Source: Beverwykella pulmonaria (Eukaryota; Ascomycota; Dothideomycetes; Pleosporales; Melanommataceae). From it: DNA of 64,000 nucleotides. This document shows, one piece after another, positions 1 through 11,675 of this stretch (its first letter is position 1; each line of letters begins with the position of its first letter). The DNA is taken from the NCBI GenBank assembly GCA_001599595.1, contig BCHH01000003.1, positions 4,459,537-4,523,536 on the forward strand, written 5' to 3'. The position numbers and the translations under genes were made by a program. The notes under the pieces are model-generated. The model was not told where the DNA came from, searched no databases, and worked only from the letters and a program-made list of their open reading frames with translations.

Positions 1-1
1 C

Positions 2-1711
2 TCAGCCCGCGAAGACCAACAGTCTATGACTAGTCTGCTGAGGAAGTGGATTGAGGCTTCTAAAGCTCACAATTCTCCAGCCCCCGCCCCGCCCGCCGAT
101 GCTGCCAGCGGCCCCTCCGCTGCCATTGCCGTGGCCCAGGCCGTGACTGGGAGTGCAAAGCCTCAGGAGGACACATATGATGACGCCCGGTTGATGCGGG
201 ACATCGAGCTTCAAAAGTCGCTCTTGAACTCAAGCCCGGCATTGCGCCAACGTTTCGACCAAGCGCTTCGAGACAAACCCGAGTCTATATCTATTATACA
301 ATTCTCAAACCAATTCTGGACTACCAGAGTGCATTTGCTACGCTCCCATGCTGCTGAAAGATCTCAGGGAGCAGGAACTTATAATGTCCTTTCCGTCGTG
401 AGACCCAAACACGAAAATGGCGAACTGAAGTTGAACATGAGCAAAGAGCAGATCCAGCTCATCTTCACTCAGCACCCCCTTGTCAAAAGAGTATACAATG
501 AAAACGTTCCTCCGCTCAGCGAAGGCGACTTTTGGTCCCGCTTCTTCCATAGTCGGCTGGTGAAGAAATTGCGGGGCGAGAAGATTATAGATGCAGATGC
601 CCTCGATCCAAAGCTGGACAAATATCTCACCGTCGACGAAGACGCCGACGGCGTGCGACTTTTGACCATGTCCAGTGTTCCACACTTCATCGATGTCGAA
701 GGAAATGAGCAGAACCACAGCCAACGCCAAGGAAACAGGCCAGACTGGACTATGCGGCCGAATACCAGTGACAAGGTCCCCATTTTACGCGTTCTCAATC
801 GGATGAGCGAGAAGATGATGGCAGATGTCCCGCCTTCCGATGCTGATACTGATCGCCATGCGCCAGTCGGAGTGGACGAGGAGACATACAAGCAACTGCA
901 GCTCCAGGACCTGCAGCGTGCAGCCGACGACAACCGCGTCGTTCTCAAAGTGCATGACCAGGGCCAATTCTTTTCAGCGGGACAGGGGTTACACACCTCC
1001 AGCAGTGCATCCACGTACGCAAAACGGACTCCTTCCGAAGTACTTTCTATAGTGCAACATGAGTTTAGGAATATTTGGTCACCCAAGAACCACACCGTCG
1101 GACTCAATTTGCAGTCCGCAATCGGAGTAGAGGACGATAGCAGCAGTGATGAGGAATCCACCACCAAGAAGAGGGCAAGGGTCGGGAGCAAATCTACCCG
1201 AACCGCCGCCACCACGCAGATCATGAAAGCCATTAAGAAACGGCACTTGCACAACGATGACTATCTTTTGAACACATCTTCTAGTGAACAAGCAGTCGGA
1301 CTAGGGCTCTCCGAATCGGTCTTTGAGAATCTGGCCATGGCCCACAACACAACTGTGGAGTTCTTGCATTATTTCTGGGCGGTGTTTCTCTCGGGGGATG
1401 CCGATCGCGCAAATGAGGCTGCAAAGCTAATTGAAACTTTAGACAAATCGCTAGACCGGATCAAAGCAGTCGCTGATACCGCTGAGAGCGAGCGGATAGC
1501 CAAAGTCGACAAGTACAAACGAGAGAATGACATGTATACTCAGCGAACGGGGAAGAAGAGGAGATTTGATCCCAATAGCATCAAGGGCGGGGCAAAGGCG
1601 GCCAACGAGATTGTGAAACCTCTTGTACGTGCGATCAGTGCAGCACGGGAGCAGTACCACACAGCACTGCAGGAGCAAATGAGCCAAATCCGCAACCCAG
1701 CGTCAACATGA
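2..1711 (+). CDS. TFB1: TFIIH core subunit Tfb1/p62, 5'-truncated by the window edge
   Basis: The frame is open to the left window edge, so the N-terminal part (PH domain in this family) lies outside. The visible part, about 570 codons, starts inside or just after a first BSD-type region. A clear BSD signature follows at about 420-590 (residues QIQLIFTQHPLVKRVYN, then the FWSRFFHSRL block and the basic KKLRGEK end). A long low-similarity middle contains an acidic Ser/Asp stretch and a basic KKRARVG patch near 1140-1200. The C-terminal third is helical and charged, as in Tfb1 orthologues. Tfb1 is a structural core subunit of TFIIH, acting in RNA polymerase II initiation and nucleotide excision repair in the nucleus. 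No intron is needed in the visible part; it ends in TGA at 1709-1711. The family call is firm; the upstream start is unknown. Confidence 0.88.
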   Translation, partial: SAREDQQSMTSLLRKWIEASKAHNSPAPAPPADAASGPSAAIAVAQAVTGSAKPQEDTYDDARLMRDIELQKSLLNSSPALRQRFDQALRDKPESISIIQFSNQFWTTRVHLLRSHAAERSQGAGTYNVLSVVRPKHENGELKLNMSKEQIQLIFTQHPLVKRVYNENVPPLSEGDFWSRFFHSRLVKKLRGEKIIDADALDPKLDKYLTVDEDADGVRLLTMSSVPHFIDVEGNEQNHSQRQGNRPDWTMRPNTSDKVPILRVLNRMSEKMMADVPPSDADTDRHAPVGVDEETYKQLQLQDLQRAADDNRVVLKVHDQGQFFSAGQGLHTSSSASTYAKRTPSEVLSIVQHEFRNIWSPKNHTVGLNLQSAIGVEDDSSSDEESTTKKRARVGSKSTRTAATTQIMKAIKKRHLHNDDYLLNTSSSEQAVGLGLSESVFENLAMAHNTTVEFLHYFWAVFLSGDADRANEAAKLIETLDKSLDRIKAVADTAESERIAKVDKYKRENDMYTQRTGKKRRFDPNSIKGGAKAANEIVKPLVRAISAAREQYHTALQEQMSQIRNPAST

Positions 1712-1735
1712 GGCGTTAGAGCGTAGCTCTATATT

Positions 1736-1951
1736 CTACTTTTGCATAGCGATGGCGTCAGGGAAACAGGGTTCATGTAGATCGCCGGACTTTTTGGCTA
1801 CTTCCATCAAATGAGAATGTACATTTTCCTCCTCCTCCCTTTCACCCGATACCCCGTGATCTAAGACCGAGGTCCCCATCCGACAGGTACGTTGAAGCAG
1901 GTCGCAAACCGTGGGTTTAGCATTACCTTCCTTGGAAGATTTTGAAGTCAT
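1736..1951 (-). CDS. Possible small protein, 71 aa, convergent with TFB1
   Basis: A short open frame with an ATG start, opposite to and 24 bp downstream of TFB1. The product is hydrophilic, with an acidic run (GEREEEENVHSH) and no signal peptide or membrane segment. I recognise no family. The composition looks coding-like and the tail-to-tail position is typical for a separate gene, but the frame could also be chance, antisense to the TFB1 3' UTR, or the last exon of a gene starting further right. Confidence 0.28.
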   Translation of the reverse strand: MTSKSSKEGNAKPTVCDLLQRTCRMGTSVLDHGVSGEREEEENVHSHLMEVAKKSGDLHEPCFPDAIAMQK

Positions 1952-2716
1952 TGCCTTCTTTTCTCCTTGCTGAGCTCACTTTAATCCACTCTTTAACCGA
2001 GGATAAACTGAGGTGTCGAATTCCTCTTCGCTAAAGCTGTAGGCTTGGCCGCACTTTCGTTATCTTGATTTCGCATTTCGCGGCGCCCATTGATATAGAT
2101 CGGCGTGGTAGGTCAGGTGGTTCTGTGCTGATCGCATCCAGACCAAATACTTCTGCGGGCTTTTGAAGGACAACGCGCACTGCTGCAGTGAGCCTATAGA
2201 GATTGACATCGTGTGCTCAACTGCCGACATATATGGTTGGCAAGGAAGACGTTCAATTCCAAATGCTCGCACCAGATGCTCTCTACCATTCAAATACCGG
2301 CTTGCTCCTGAAATAATACTAGTTACAACCTTACTATCACCACCTGCCTACGAGCTGGAGTTGCACATTGCAACTGTCCTGCTCCATCCTATTTTGGTCT
2401 TAGCATCCGGACCTTGCCCCACTTGATAAAACCCCTAACCATGGCACTGTATATTGGCTCTAAACCCTTCCTTTACGTCCTCCCATCCTCCTATCTGGAT
2501 CGAATCGGCTTTAAGAAACTTCAGCGCATCACAAGTGAGTACACGGACAAAGAGAAAGACGCCGTAAGAGCATCGATGAAGCCACTAGGTTAGGCTAGCG
2601 GTCTTCTTCAATTCTCAACAAAAATGAAGTGACAGCAACAGAATGAAGAGCTTTGGCAGAAGACGAAATAGCGAGTGACCGCATTGTACCACAGGACCGA
2701 ATGCAGAAACCGTCAG

Positions 2717-3310
2717 CTACTGGAGCTGACATGAGAACCAATCAAGAGCAAGGAAACGCCGAAAGTGGATATCCGTAAAACAATGCCGTCTGTATCTGAG
2801 CTTTTTGTTGCGTCTGTCAATAGTGCTAACATTCGTAGATTTATGTCGCTGGACCGGGATAGCTTGATATTCGATATGTCTCATAGACAGGGTCATAGTA
2901 TCCCCCGTACGACCCGGGGTTTCCTGAACATTGTCAGCATTTCCTCTCCAATCTCTGACCGTTGAGTCGATCTGTCGCGCCTCCAACAACCTACTTCCTA
3001 ATGAGTCCTGAGGAGTCGCTATCTGACCCCGATTGTTACGATTGTCACGGTGGCGGAAGCTATGCCAGAGGTACCAGCGAGCAACCCAATTCTCCTCATT
3101 GACCGGGGTACGGTAACGACCCTTTTCGTAGTATGGTCTGGTTTGTTGCCCAGCCACTTCAGCGATGCGCAGGATCTCCCTATGCTTTGCTGTCTCCGAG
3201 AGCTGGTCCCATTTGAATGGCTGTTGCACCCTTGGATCTGTCCTGGATTGTGGGGTGAGATTGGCAGGGTTGGCACTCAATCGGTCTCTCCCTATCGCTG
3301 CCTCGTCCTA
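2717..3310 (-). pseudogene. Uncharacterised protein fragment, no usable start codon
   Basis: An open frame of about 195 codons on the minus strand, running from an upstream TAG near 3310 to a stop at 2717. It has coding character: PFKWDQLSETAKHREI, then RPYYEKGRYRTPVNEENWV and ARWYLWHSFRHRD, a charged, aromatic pattern that resembles uncharacterised fungal proteins, although I cannot name a family. There is no ATG near the N-terminal end of the frame; the first plausible initiation codon is TTG at 3278-3280. It therefore needs an upstream exon I cannot identify, or it is a remnant. The C-terminal 60 residues are basic and look unselected. Confidence 0.35.
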
Positions 3311-6263
3311 TACAGTACAACATATGAGAATCAGGTCCATGCTGCCCTGATTGGAGTCTTACCAACATCAACCTGTGGATTTGTTCCGATAGACCAAGCC
3401 GAGCAAACAGCGCCTTCTTCTCGGAGCTTTGGGAAAGAGGAGGAAGGTTCATACTCGAAGAGTGTTCCTTGCGAGGACTTAAAGATGAACAATGGGATAT
3501 TGCAACAAATTTCCTGGATAATGGTCGGCGATGCTTGCTGGTTATTTGGGTACCTGGCTCCAGTCTTATAGTTTGACCAAGGGTCCTCCAGTGCTTGGGG
3601 TCCATTCACATTTTCTTCGTCATTGTGACAAGATTCCGTTATCTTACTCCTTCCGGTGTCGTGGGACCTCATGTGCATGCGCCCACGGGGCCCAATGGTC
3701 CAGACGGCTTGACACTTTACTTACCATCCAAGGTGGACCGAGCCATTAGACACCGAATCGGACCGATGCAGCTGGAAAAGAAGGAACCAAAAATGCTCAT
3801 AATTTGAGATGCCGGCCTCTCGGGTCTGGTGACCTTAGAGACATGATCACACTGGATGCTCGCATAGATCTTCATGCAATGATGGCGTTAGTACTATTAA
3901 TTTGATTTTGTTACAGGGGATACATCCATTTCCAGCAGCTGCACGATGCTTCATTCTTGACTCATCGATCGGCAATACTGTCGATGGCTCAGGACTCCAG
4001 CACCAATGAGCAGGCAGAGCGCTCGACTTATCTTCCCAAAAGAATATCCAATGGTCACCTATGAGCCGCTAATACGAAACTGAGAGCTGGAGAGACTTTC
4101 TGGCAGTCAGCGTAACGGACTTGAGCGCCAGCCATGAAAACCTCACTCAAGCGTCCGGAGACGCCGGGTCGGTGGCGCCGTTGCGGGGCCCTTGAGCGTG
4201 CCCTGCAACCTTGTTGAGTGAAGGATGCGTAATGATGGACTTGGGAAAACGAGGCGCTTGTACCATATGTCACGCCATTACTCCCTCGGGCACAAGACAA
4301 CAGCGCGAGGCGCCGGCTCGTCTCGCCTAGCTCGTTGCAGAGGTTTACTGCGGTCTTATGTATGTCAGCAACATCGTACCTTCTGGCTCCGAATATGAAG
4401 ACACGCACAGAAGCTTTATCCGAGCGTCGTTTCTGGCGTGCGGGCCAACGGGCATACTAGGACGGCGGACCACACGGAGGCCCCGAGCCACCCCAGAGAT
4501 CACCACGGAGGGCACTCTGTGGGGCTATTTTGGGATGAATCGTCAACTCATTGACATCAACATTGGAGGCAATACAATTTGCCGAGCAGAAGATCGAGAT
4601 TTAAAGCAAACTCGACACTCAGACACCGGTGAGTATCCGTTTGCCCGATGGTAAGTGAGCACCCAAACCCCTGGAATCTTGGGCGCCACCACCTTGGAAA
4701 TTCTGATTGCAGCGTGGATCCGGATCAGGGCTTGTGGCTATGTTCAGTCACCATGGTGTTTTCCGGCTCTTAAGGTGCACGGTACAGCTTCTGGCTCTTG
4801 TGCCTTCCGGAATGCTGCATCGAAGGTTTTGGAGCGCCACAAGGGGGGACGTCACTCCTCTCCGATGGCGACGAGAGGAGAAGAAAGCAACATGGACTCT
4901 GCGTCGGTCGGCTGCCGGCTGCCGGCTGCCAATCATCTATCGAGACCAAGGCCCCAAAAGGACGGCACCCCTTACGCAATCCTCTTGCCTACTCGTGCAG
5001 GGTCAATTGTCGATTTCCCACCCTTGCTCCCACATCTCCGCCCTCACGGAATCGGGTGGCAGCGTCCCAGCAGTTAGGTTCCCGGATCCGCAGCTTGGCC
5101 AATCACTCCCACCACATTCATCCACGGTCTCGGCCCGGGAGTGGATGGGAACGCGCTCACAACGCACCTATGAGAAAGCAGGGAAGCGTGCTTTGGCGGG
5201 TTGTCCCAAAGCAGCCGACGTGCATCATTGCCTGCTCCGCCTTTGGGTTGGCAGTCTAATCTGTCTGGGGACGCCATGCCTGACCATCGTTGCCATGCGT
5301 ACGCGGCGACGTGATTGAGGCCAAAAGAAAACATGGCCGACTGGCAAAGGCAATGGCCCATCATGGTAGGTATCATCAGGGGGTCCGCGAATGACCCTTT
5401 CCCCAGCCAGAAGACCATGGAGCATTGGGAAGAGCCAGACAGCGCCCTGTCCAAGGGTAGCTCCCCGTGGCCGTTACAGGCTCTATCCGAGAATAGTTCG
5501 TCTTCCCAGACTTGCCAACCTGCCATCGTTGTAGCACAGTCCCGGCTTTCTTGTCTCAGGGCGGTGTTGTGTGACAGGTCACGGCGAGTCTTCGCCGCTC
5601 TGCAATTGAGCCTCGTCATGGATGGTGCTGCAGTCCTGTGTTTGCGCTTTCAGGCTGGGTTTTGTGGCCTGCTCTGACTGATCTGCAGCTTTCATGTACG
5701 CCATGTGGCTCTGGCTGCAGGTGGAACTTCAATGGGCAATGGAAAGCGAGCGTTTCGCCTGACAGGTCGTCTTTTGACTTGCTTTTTCGGTGCGGCAAGG
5801 GCTCATGCTTTCGCATTAGCCCCGGACCGAAGTAGCTAATTGGCGAATTCGCTGTACTACACCGAAATCAATACAACCAGCATATCAAAACCTGCGTACC
5901 CTTAAACGTACGGCAGTGTTCTTTGCACAAGTTGCGAGTGATCACGATGCCATCTAGGGAGAATTTCCGATGAATCCCGGACCTAGCAAGCTTCATTCAC
6001 GGGCGGCGAGCACCTGCCAACGAGGAGGAGGGGGCAGCTTCCCGACAGGCGACCTCCACTTGGCCACAAGCTAACATGGAGTGGAAGGCGGGTTTCTGCG
6101 CGGAAATATGTCAGTCTTCGTTGACCACGTCGCAACTACGGTTCGAGCACGACAGCCCTATACGGCCATCATGATCTAGACGCCATCCAGGTCCTTATCT
6201 CTGGCATCTATTTGCTCCATCCTGTCAACTAGCAATGGCTATTTCACAGTCTATAGATTCACT
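3311..6263. other. Intergenic, no supported gene
   Basis: Long region without a recognisable gene. About 4650-5650 is more GC-rich and carries three overlapping plus-strand open frames and one minus-strand frame; none shows a domain, and overlapping frames in all phases fit base composition rather than coding. A short GGCTGCC tandem (three units) lies near 4911-4931. No tRNA, CRISPR or transposon ends were recognised. Confidence 0.4.
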
Positions 6264-7650
6264 TTGCTAGACCGCACCAACTACCAGAACCTGTTTATGG
6301 CTCTAGCTCCGCACCATACCCACCCGATGCTGCAGCATTCACAGTTACAGATTCGTTTGATAGCCGAACTGATCTTGGAGGCGCTCATTCACACGACCCT
6401 TTGCCTATTCCAAAGCCTTTCTGCATACAAACGTTTCGTCTGGCTGCGACGACACAATTGCTGCTATTCCGTGTCTCTCCGGACCCAAATCACACACTAC
6501 CTCGTAGACCAACAGCAATGTCGAGCGTGGCCCGTCCCATACAATGTTGTCGTCCGTTTTGCTAATCGATCCAATGGGTCCCACTCTACACCATCGTCAA
6601 GCGGGACTCTTATTGTACACTGGACTGACATTGGTCTCCTCCTAGCGTTGGCCGATATCCTTTCCATTAGGTTATTGACAGTATTTCGCCAGAAAAATCA
6701 ATCGCAGAGAACTTCCACAAGCTTGGACGAGACTGCACTTGGCAAGGTTGAGGAGGATGCAGCATGCTCGGAAAGGCAATGCTTCTCCTACAAGGCTTGA
6801 TCATGATCGTAGGATATTCGATGCACAACACGTTGCAGCTACACCAATCAAATCAAGTCCTCACGGGCGCCAGTCATCAGAAACTTCTCGTACTCCTAAT
6901 CTAGATAATGATCTTGAACGTGGAGGGCTCAAGAGCTTTTTGCGAGGTCTTCTGCACGATGTTTGCGGAGCCTCTCGACACGATCGGTCTCGGTCATCCA
7001 CTGTGACAAATATGCTTCTATCGGACGTCGAAAAAGGAAAGTTAGACACATGCGAGGGTAGCTTTCGAGCTCAACATGGAGACGACTATTTTATAAGCAA
7101 CGAAATGAAAAGAAATGTAACGCGGGTCTCGACGTCTAGCAGTCTATTATTGGCGAACACCCCCCCCGGTCTCTTCAGAAAGCCCCTGCAATTGAGTTCA
7201 GGAATCGTATGAGTCTCACTATGGACGCGGAACATTCCGCTCGTTTCTTTACGCCTATCTTCAACGCGTTGCTTCGGAAGTCGAGATTAATCGGCTCCGC
7301 CGCATTTGTCCATCCGCCCCAAACTTCGGACTCTATCGTCGGTGAATGCATGCCTTCAGTAGCACCACGCCACATAGCGCAAGAACATACTTTGTCTGAG
7401 ACATGCACAGCGACTCACGGAAGTAGAAATGGTCTCTCTACTCACTTTGCCTTTGACAGCATTTCCATCTACAAGAAAAAATATCCCGTCTTTGCGAGAA
7501 CACAACCGCAATGGGGAAGCTAGCCTTTGTAACACAGTCGCTGCGACATACTCCGGAGCGGTACTCGGGTTTGACCTTGACCTTCAACAAGAGTATCCTC
7601 CCGTAGCGCGTCGCTCATCGACTCCTGGGTGGTTTGCTCCACGCTAACTG
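6264..7650 (+). pseudogene. Decayed or multi-exon gene candidate, unrecognised
   Basis: Successive plus-strand open segments in different frames: about 6264-6800, 6739-7212, 7209-7523 and 7429-7647. The first contains a hydrophobic stretch (TDIGLLLALADILSIRLL) that could be a membrane segment; the second is polar and rich in Asp/Ser/Arg (residues LERGGLKSFLRGLLHDV). The hand-over between frames could reflect introns or frameshifts, but I could not build a convincing GT-AG chain and recognise no family. It may be a relic or chance. Confidence 0.22.
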
Positions 7651-9420
7651 AGCGGGTCCAGAACGAGACAGAAGAAAATATGCGACCAAGCTGCCTCATT
7701 CCATCACCTCTTCCGCACTACCGGTGCTCCTCTCCTTCGCTACAGCATCTGGAATCGTGCGCCCAAACCATGCTACGCCATAAATTTCCTTCTTCTCACC
7801 ATCCGGAAACCTGATATAGGCAGAGAGCGGCTAATTGCTGGCTTCGAAATCTTAATATTACCAAAGCTCCCCAACGACCAACTATCAGAACATCCTCAAC
7901 AGACCAATCTGCGAAACCCTTGTCAGACCATCTTTAGTCACCCTCAGCCTCAGCACACCGCCTACGCCCGCCCCCCACTCCCATCACATCTGCGACATCA
8001 TCACAGCTACGAGCATCCCACTCACTTGCACACAGTCCCACAGGTGCGCAAGGGCATTGAGATCAGCATTCCTACGAGCACAAACGTGAAAGGTTGGGGG
8101 GGCGTTACCGGGAAGCAGAGTCTGCGGCCGCGGAGCGGAGTCTCCCCTAAATAGCACAAACGATCCAATCACCTCCCTTTCTACTTCTTCCTAACCCACA
8201 CATCGAAACTAAGTTTCGATAAAGCGGCATCATGTGCGCGGCGCCCATCTCTCCAGTTCCAGAACGGGATTGCCATGGGAAGAGCAAGAGCAAAAGCCGC
8301 AGCCGCAACCACAGCCGCAGATGCGGATGATAAGGTTAGAAAGCTTCATCTTATGCATTCTAGGACCCTCGGCCAGCGAGCTAGATACGCACTGAAGGCC
8401 TGCTTTTGCCAACTTTGAGGCAGCAACGACAATAGCGATAGCAATAGGTCTCCCAATGCGGGTCCCTGTAAAAGAACATACAGCCTACATAGATTACGCG
8501 ATGCCAATAAGCAGAATATTCGAGTCGTGGACGACGTAGGCAAGAATAGTCGACGGCGTGACAGCGAGACTAGGATGCAAGGCTGCTGTCGGCCTAGCGT
8601 GGTCGTCTGCGGATTCCTCATGGGGAGTCAGGAGGCGCTTTTTCAAGGCTGGCGCTACCGATTGGATGGGAAGTGTTTGGTCTGGTTTGCGATGCATGGG
8701 AATGTTGGATTTGCATATCTTTTGAATTGGGAATGGTTGAATCCGGGAGTGGCATCGATACCGATAACGAGGCTACACTTTCATATGTATTGTATTGTGT
8801 ACAATTGCCGTGAATGCATCGGATCGGTCGAAGTTCACGAGTTGACCTTCGTCCATCCTCCATCCATGGGTGCTTTTTGTGCAAAGCTTCCTTTTCCCGA
8901 TCCAGTTGAAATTCCACCCTTCTGTTGCTACTTCCCCTATTTTACTTCGTTCACCTTTGTACATGTTAGTGTGGACCTTGGCTTTTTCCTGATCAAGACA
9001 ACAATGACAATGCGGATGTAGCCTACTTCGCAATCTTTTGACTTGTGGCCGACTCATCGTGCATGTAGGGCTGGGTACTAATGACTTTCAATGAGTGCTT
9101 ACCGATACCCTCCACACAGAGTCTTGTTCAAAACCCCCCCAGACACAAACGCCGCGGAAGAGCGGAGGAGTGTCCAGGCTTGGAGATATCCAGCTACTAG
9201 GGGGTCGAGATGAGAAGGTACGCTTTGCTGGTAGGTAGGTCGAGTGTCAGCTTCACAAGAATAAGTAGAGAGGCAATACACAGCTAGACAACCAAGACCA
9301 AGTAAGTGGCCGTTGAGACTGGGTTCTCGCTTCTTACCCAACGAAGGTTTGAGATGCGCCCGTTGCGATTATCACCACCATACATGCACCCGCCGTTCTG
9401 GAAACTCTCCGCGCCTCGTC
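7651..9420. other. Intergenic with a CAGCCG-rich low-complexity patch
   Basis: No gene recognised. A short low-complexity run of GCAGCC-like units lies at about 8287-8325. The right end presumably contains the 3' UTR of the minus-strand DUF1992 gene. Small frames on both strands overlap each other and lack domains. Confidence 0.4.
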
Positions 9421-11157
9421 CTATGCCCCGCCCCAGACATCCCTCCACAACTGCCGAAACCCATATCTCTTCCCCTCGATCTCGTCCCTGACCCTCACTT
9501 TCCCGCCCACAAGCCCCTCCAAAACGCCCTTCCCTCCACCACCAGTCCCCACGACCTCCCCGACCCTTGCCTTGGGGCCTAGCGCACGCTCACGTATCTC
9601 ACCGGCTAACAAGGGCGCCACGTCCGCATAGCACGCGCGCAGTTCGCGCGGGAGGGAGAAGTAGGGTTTCTTGGCGAGATCCGGCGCTTGCAGGTTGTAT
9701 GAGCGCGTTATGGAGTTTAGCGAGTCGATGGTGAGGGTGTGGTAGGCGTGTTCGGTCGCCTCCCACGAGGGGTCCCGGTAGGGATACGGTGCGGGCGGGG
9801 CAGTGGAGGTGGAGGGAGGGGGTGTGGAGACCGGTAGGGTTAGAATTTGGGGAGCGGTTTTGGAGTTGTCAATCGCCGTTGTTGTTGCAGTGGAAGATTG
9901 CGTATCCGAAGAGATTGTTGTCCTTTCCGAGGTGATCTCTTCCATGAGGGGGGCGGACGGCGGAGATTCCGAAGGGACCTTCAGTTCGCCTGAGAGAGAG
10001 ATCTGCGATATATGGCCTGATTCGTCTACTGCGTTGAGGGTTTCCTCCTTCTTCTTCTCGGGGTTGGCAATCCGCTCTGCTTTTGCATACGCCTCTGCTC
10101 TGCTCATCTGGTCTTGCAGCGACCCGCCGGCACTGGCTATCATGCGCGCGGCATGCCTCTTCCAGTCGAGCCTCAATCGCGTCCGGAACTTGGTCGCAGC
10201 ACTCACGAGCTCCTGCTGCTTTTCGATCCACGGCGGCACAATGTCCTGTTTCTGGATCATCTTGTTGAGGAAGTACTCTGTTGTGTCGAGGAATGGGTTG
10301 CTGGCGTTGTAATCGCGCTCCATTTTCTTTCCTCGGGAAGGCAGATTCTTGAATTGGCCGCGCGCAATGGCGTCCTCGATGCGTTCGTTGGCCAGGCTGG
10401 CTAGCCCTTGGATGGTGCCTGGTACTACAGCGCGGGCGTGCGGCGAGAACCGGTCTTTGAGCTCCTGGAAGCGTTTCTGCTTCTCTTGCTCGTCGATGCT
10501 CGAATCCTTCAGGCTGCTGTACAAACCGCTCCGATCGCGTGCATCCGCCAGCCGTGTCCCCGTCCCTTTGCTACTCCTCCGCCCTGTATCTACGCTCCTT
10601 GGCAGCGGTGCACTGGGTCCTAGGATCCGCCTCCCCCTTCCACCTTCCCGTAACGGCTTGTGCGCATCCGTTAGCATGCGCAGACTTGCATCGTGTAGCG
10701 ACTCTTCTCCCGTCCAAGGATCTGCCGCCGCGATATTCCGCGTCTCACGCCCTGCTTTCCCGGATATCTCGACCTCAGCGAAGGCATTGCGGTGTTCAGA
10801 GCGGAAATTCGCAGATGCAATGCGCTCCTCTAGTTTTCGTTTGAGCTCTTCGCTGAAGCCGGCGGTGGAGACGGTTGCGGAGGCGCTGCGGGGGGACGAC
10901 ACCAGGGCCTCTTCGCTCATGGAGCGCAGGCGGCGTGTCATTGCTCCTTCGTCTTTCTCCCCCTCTCGCTCGACCTTCTTGTCTCCATCTTCCCCTCTAG
11001 GTTTTCCTTCTCCATCGTCTTGCTGTGGTCGTGCCGCTGCGTCTGCGAACCGTCGAACGGGGAATCGTGGGCGGGGGAGCGCATATGGCGCACTGTGCCA
11101 GGTTGCGCTTAGGCAGCGGGCGCAGATATACGGTGTCAGAGGCGTAGATGCTGGCAT
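9421..11157 (-). CDS. DUF1992 / DNAJC28-conserved-domain mitochondrial protein
   Basis: Single-exon gene of 578 aa with an ATG start at 11155-11157. The N-terminus is rich in Arg/Ala/Pro without acidic residues and has a CARCL element, consistent with a mitochondrial presequence. The centre (about residues 250-350) carries the DUF1992 (DJC28_CD) signature: a repeated-looking helix IEDAIARGQFKNLPSRGKKM, then NPFLDTTEYFLNKMIQKQ, PPWIEKQQELVSAATKFR and LRLDWKRHAARMI. A Ser/Thr/Pro-rich linker and a C-terminal region (YRDPSWEATEHAYHTLTIDS, then the DLAKKPYF area) follow. No J domain is present, as usual for the fungal members. Molecular function is not established; DNAJC28 relatives are mitochondrial. 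The gene is divergent from the NLR gene, with 518 bp between the start codons. Confidence 0.85.
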   Translation of the reverse strand: MPASTPLTPYICARCLSATWHSAPYALPRPRFPVRRFADAAARPQQDDGEGKPRGEDGDKKVEREGEKDEGAMTRRLRSMSEEALVSSPRSASATVSTAGFSEELKRKLEERIASANFRSEHRNAFAEVEISGKAGRETRNIAAADPWTGEESLHDASLRMLTDAHKPLREGGRGRRILGPSAPLPRSVDTGRRSSKGTGTRLADARDRSGLYSSLKDSSIDEQEKQKRFQELKDRFSPHARAVVPGTIQGLASLANERIEDAIARGQFKNLPSRGKKMERDYNASNPFLDTTEYFLNKMIQKQDIVPPWIEKQQELVSAATKFRTRLRLDWKRHAARMIASAGGSLQDQMSRAEAYAKAERIANPEKKKEETLNAVDESGHISQISLSGELKVPSESPPSAPLMEEITSERTTISSDTQSSTATTTAIDNSKTAPQILTLPVSTPPPSTSTAPPAPYPYRDPSWEATEHAYHTLTIDSLNSITRSYNLQAPDLAKKPYFSLPRELRACYADVAPLLAGEIRERALGPKARVGEVVGTGGGGKGVLEGLVGGKVRVRDEIEGKRYGFRQLWRDVWGGA

Positions 11158-11675
11158 GTAGGTATGGCTGGTAACTCCGCGAGCAGTAGCAAGAGCAAGA
11201 GCAATTGGGATGGTTGGAAGTGTGTATGCGCAGGGTTGCGATGTGGAAAGAAAATATCCTCGACGTCATATGTTGGGGAGGAGAAATGAGCTGGGGTGAA
11301 GTGGACTTGGCAGCGGAATGAACCCGCGCTACACTTGATCACACTTCTTGTAGCAACGTCTCTTCTATAGTGTAGGTGTAAAAATGGGGCCGCTAAAGGC
11401 TACCGCATCGTGATATGAACTGTAGACACTTGCCATCCTATGGATGGAGAGGGTCCGCATTCCACTACTATCTGTTTTCTTTGTAACCTATTTTCAATAC
11501 AGCCGAGCGCCCCATCCACAGCCACGAACCAAAACGCCTCAGCATGCGCTACGCCTAACCTGTCTTGGTGAGCCTCCAGACACGCTCTTGAGGTTCAGCC
11601 TTGCATCTCCCGAATCTCAACCCATCGTCGAGTCTTGAGCACGGCGATACTGCTTGTTCCTTATGTGAAAATGCA
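11158..11675. promoter_or_regulatory. Divergent promoter region, DUF1992 gene / NLR gene
   Basis: The 518 bp between two outward-facing ATGs must contain both 5' regions. A pyrimidine-rich tract on the minus strand lies at about 11180-11215. I see no specific operator or TATA box that I would defend. Confidence 0.45.

Noticed and set aside
469..1254. Minus-strand frame of 261 codons
   Set aside because: Complete shadow of TFB1.
3050..3571. Plus-strand frame of 173 codons
   Set aside because: Overlaps the minus-strand fragment at 2717-3310, which has the better coding character; no domain or signal.
4655..5619. Overlapping open frames on both strands, up to 203 codons
   Set aside because: Open in several phases at once in a GC-rich patch, no recognisable family; treated as composition effect.
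10349..11161. Long plus-strand open frame of 270 codons
   Set aside because: Antisense to the DUF1992 gene, whose GC-rich codon use keeps the opposite strand open; no domain.
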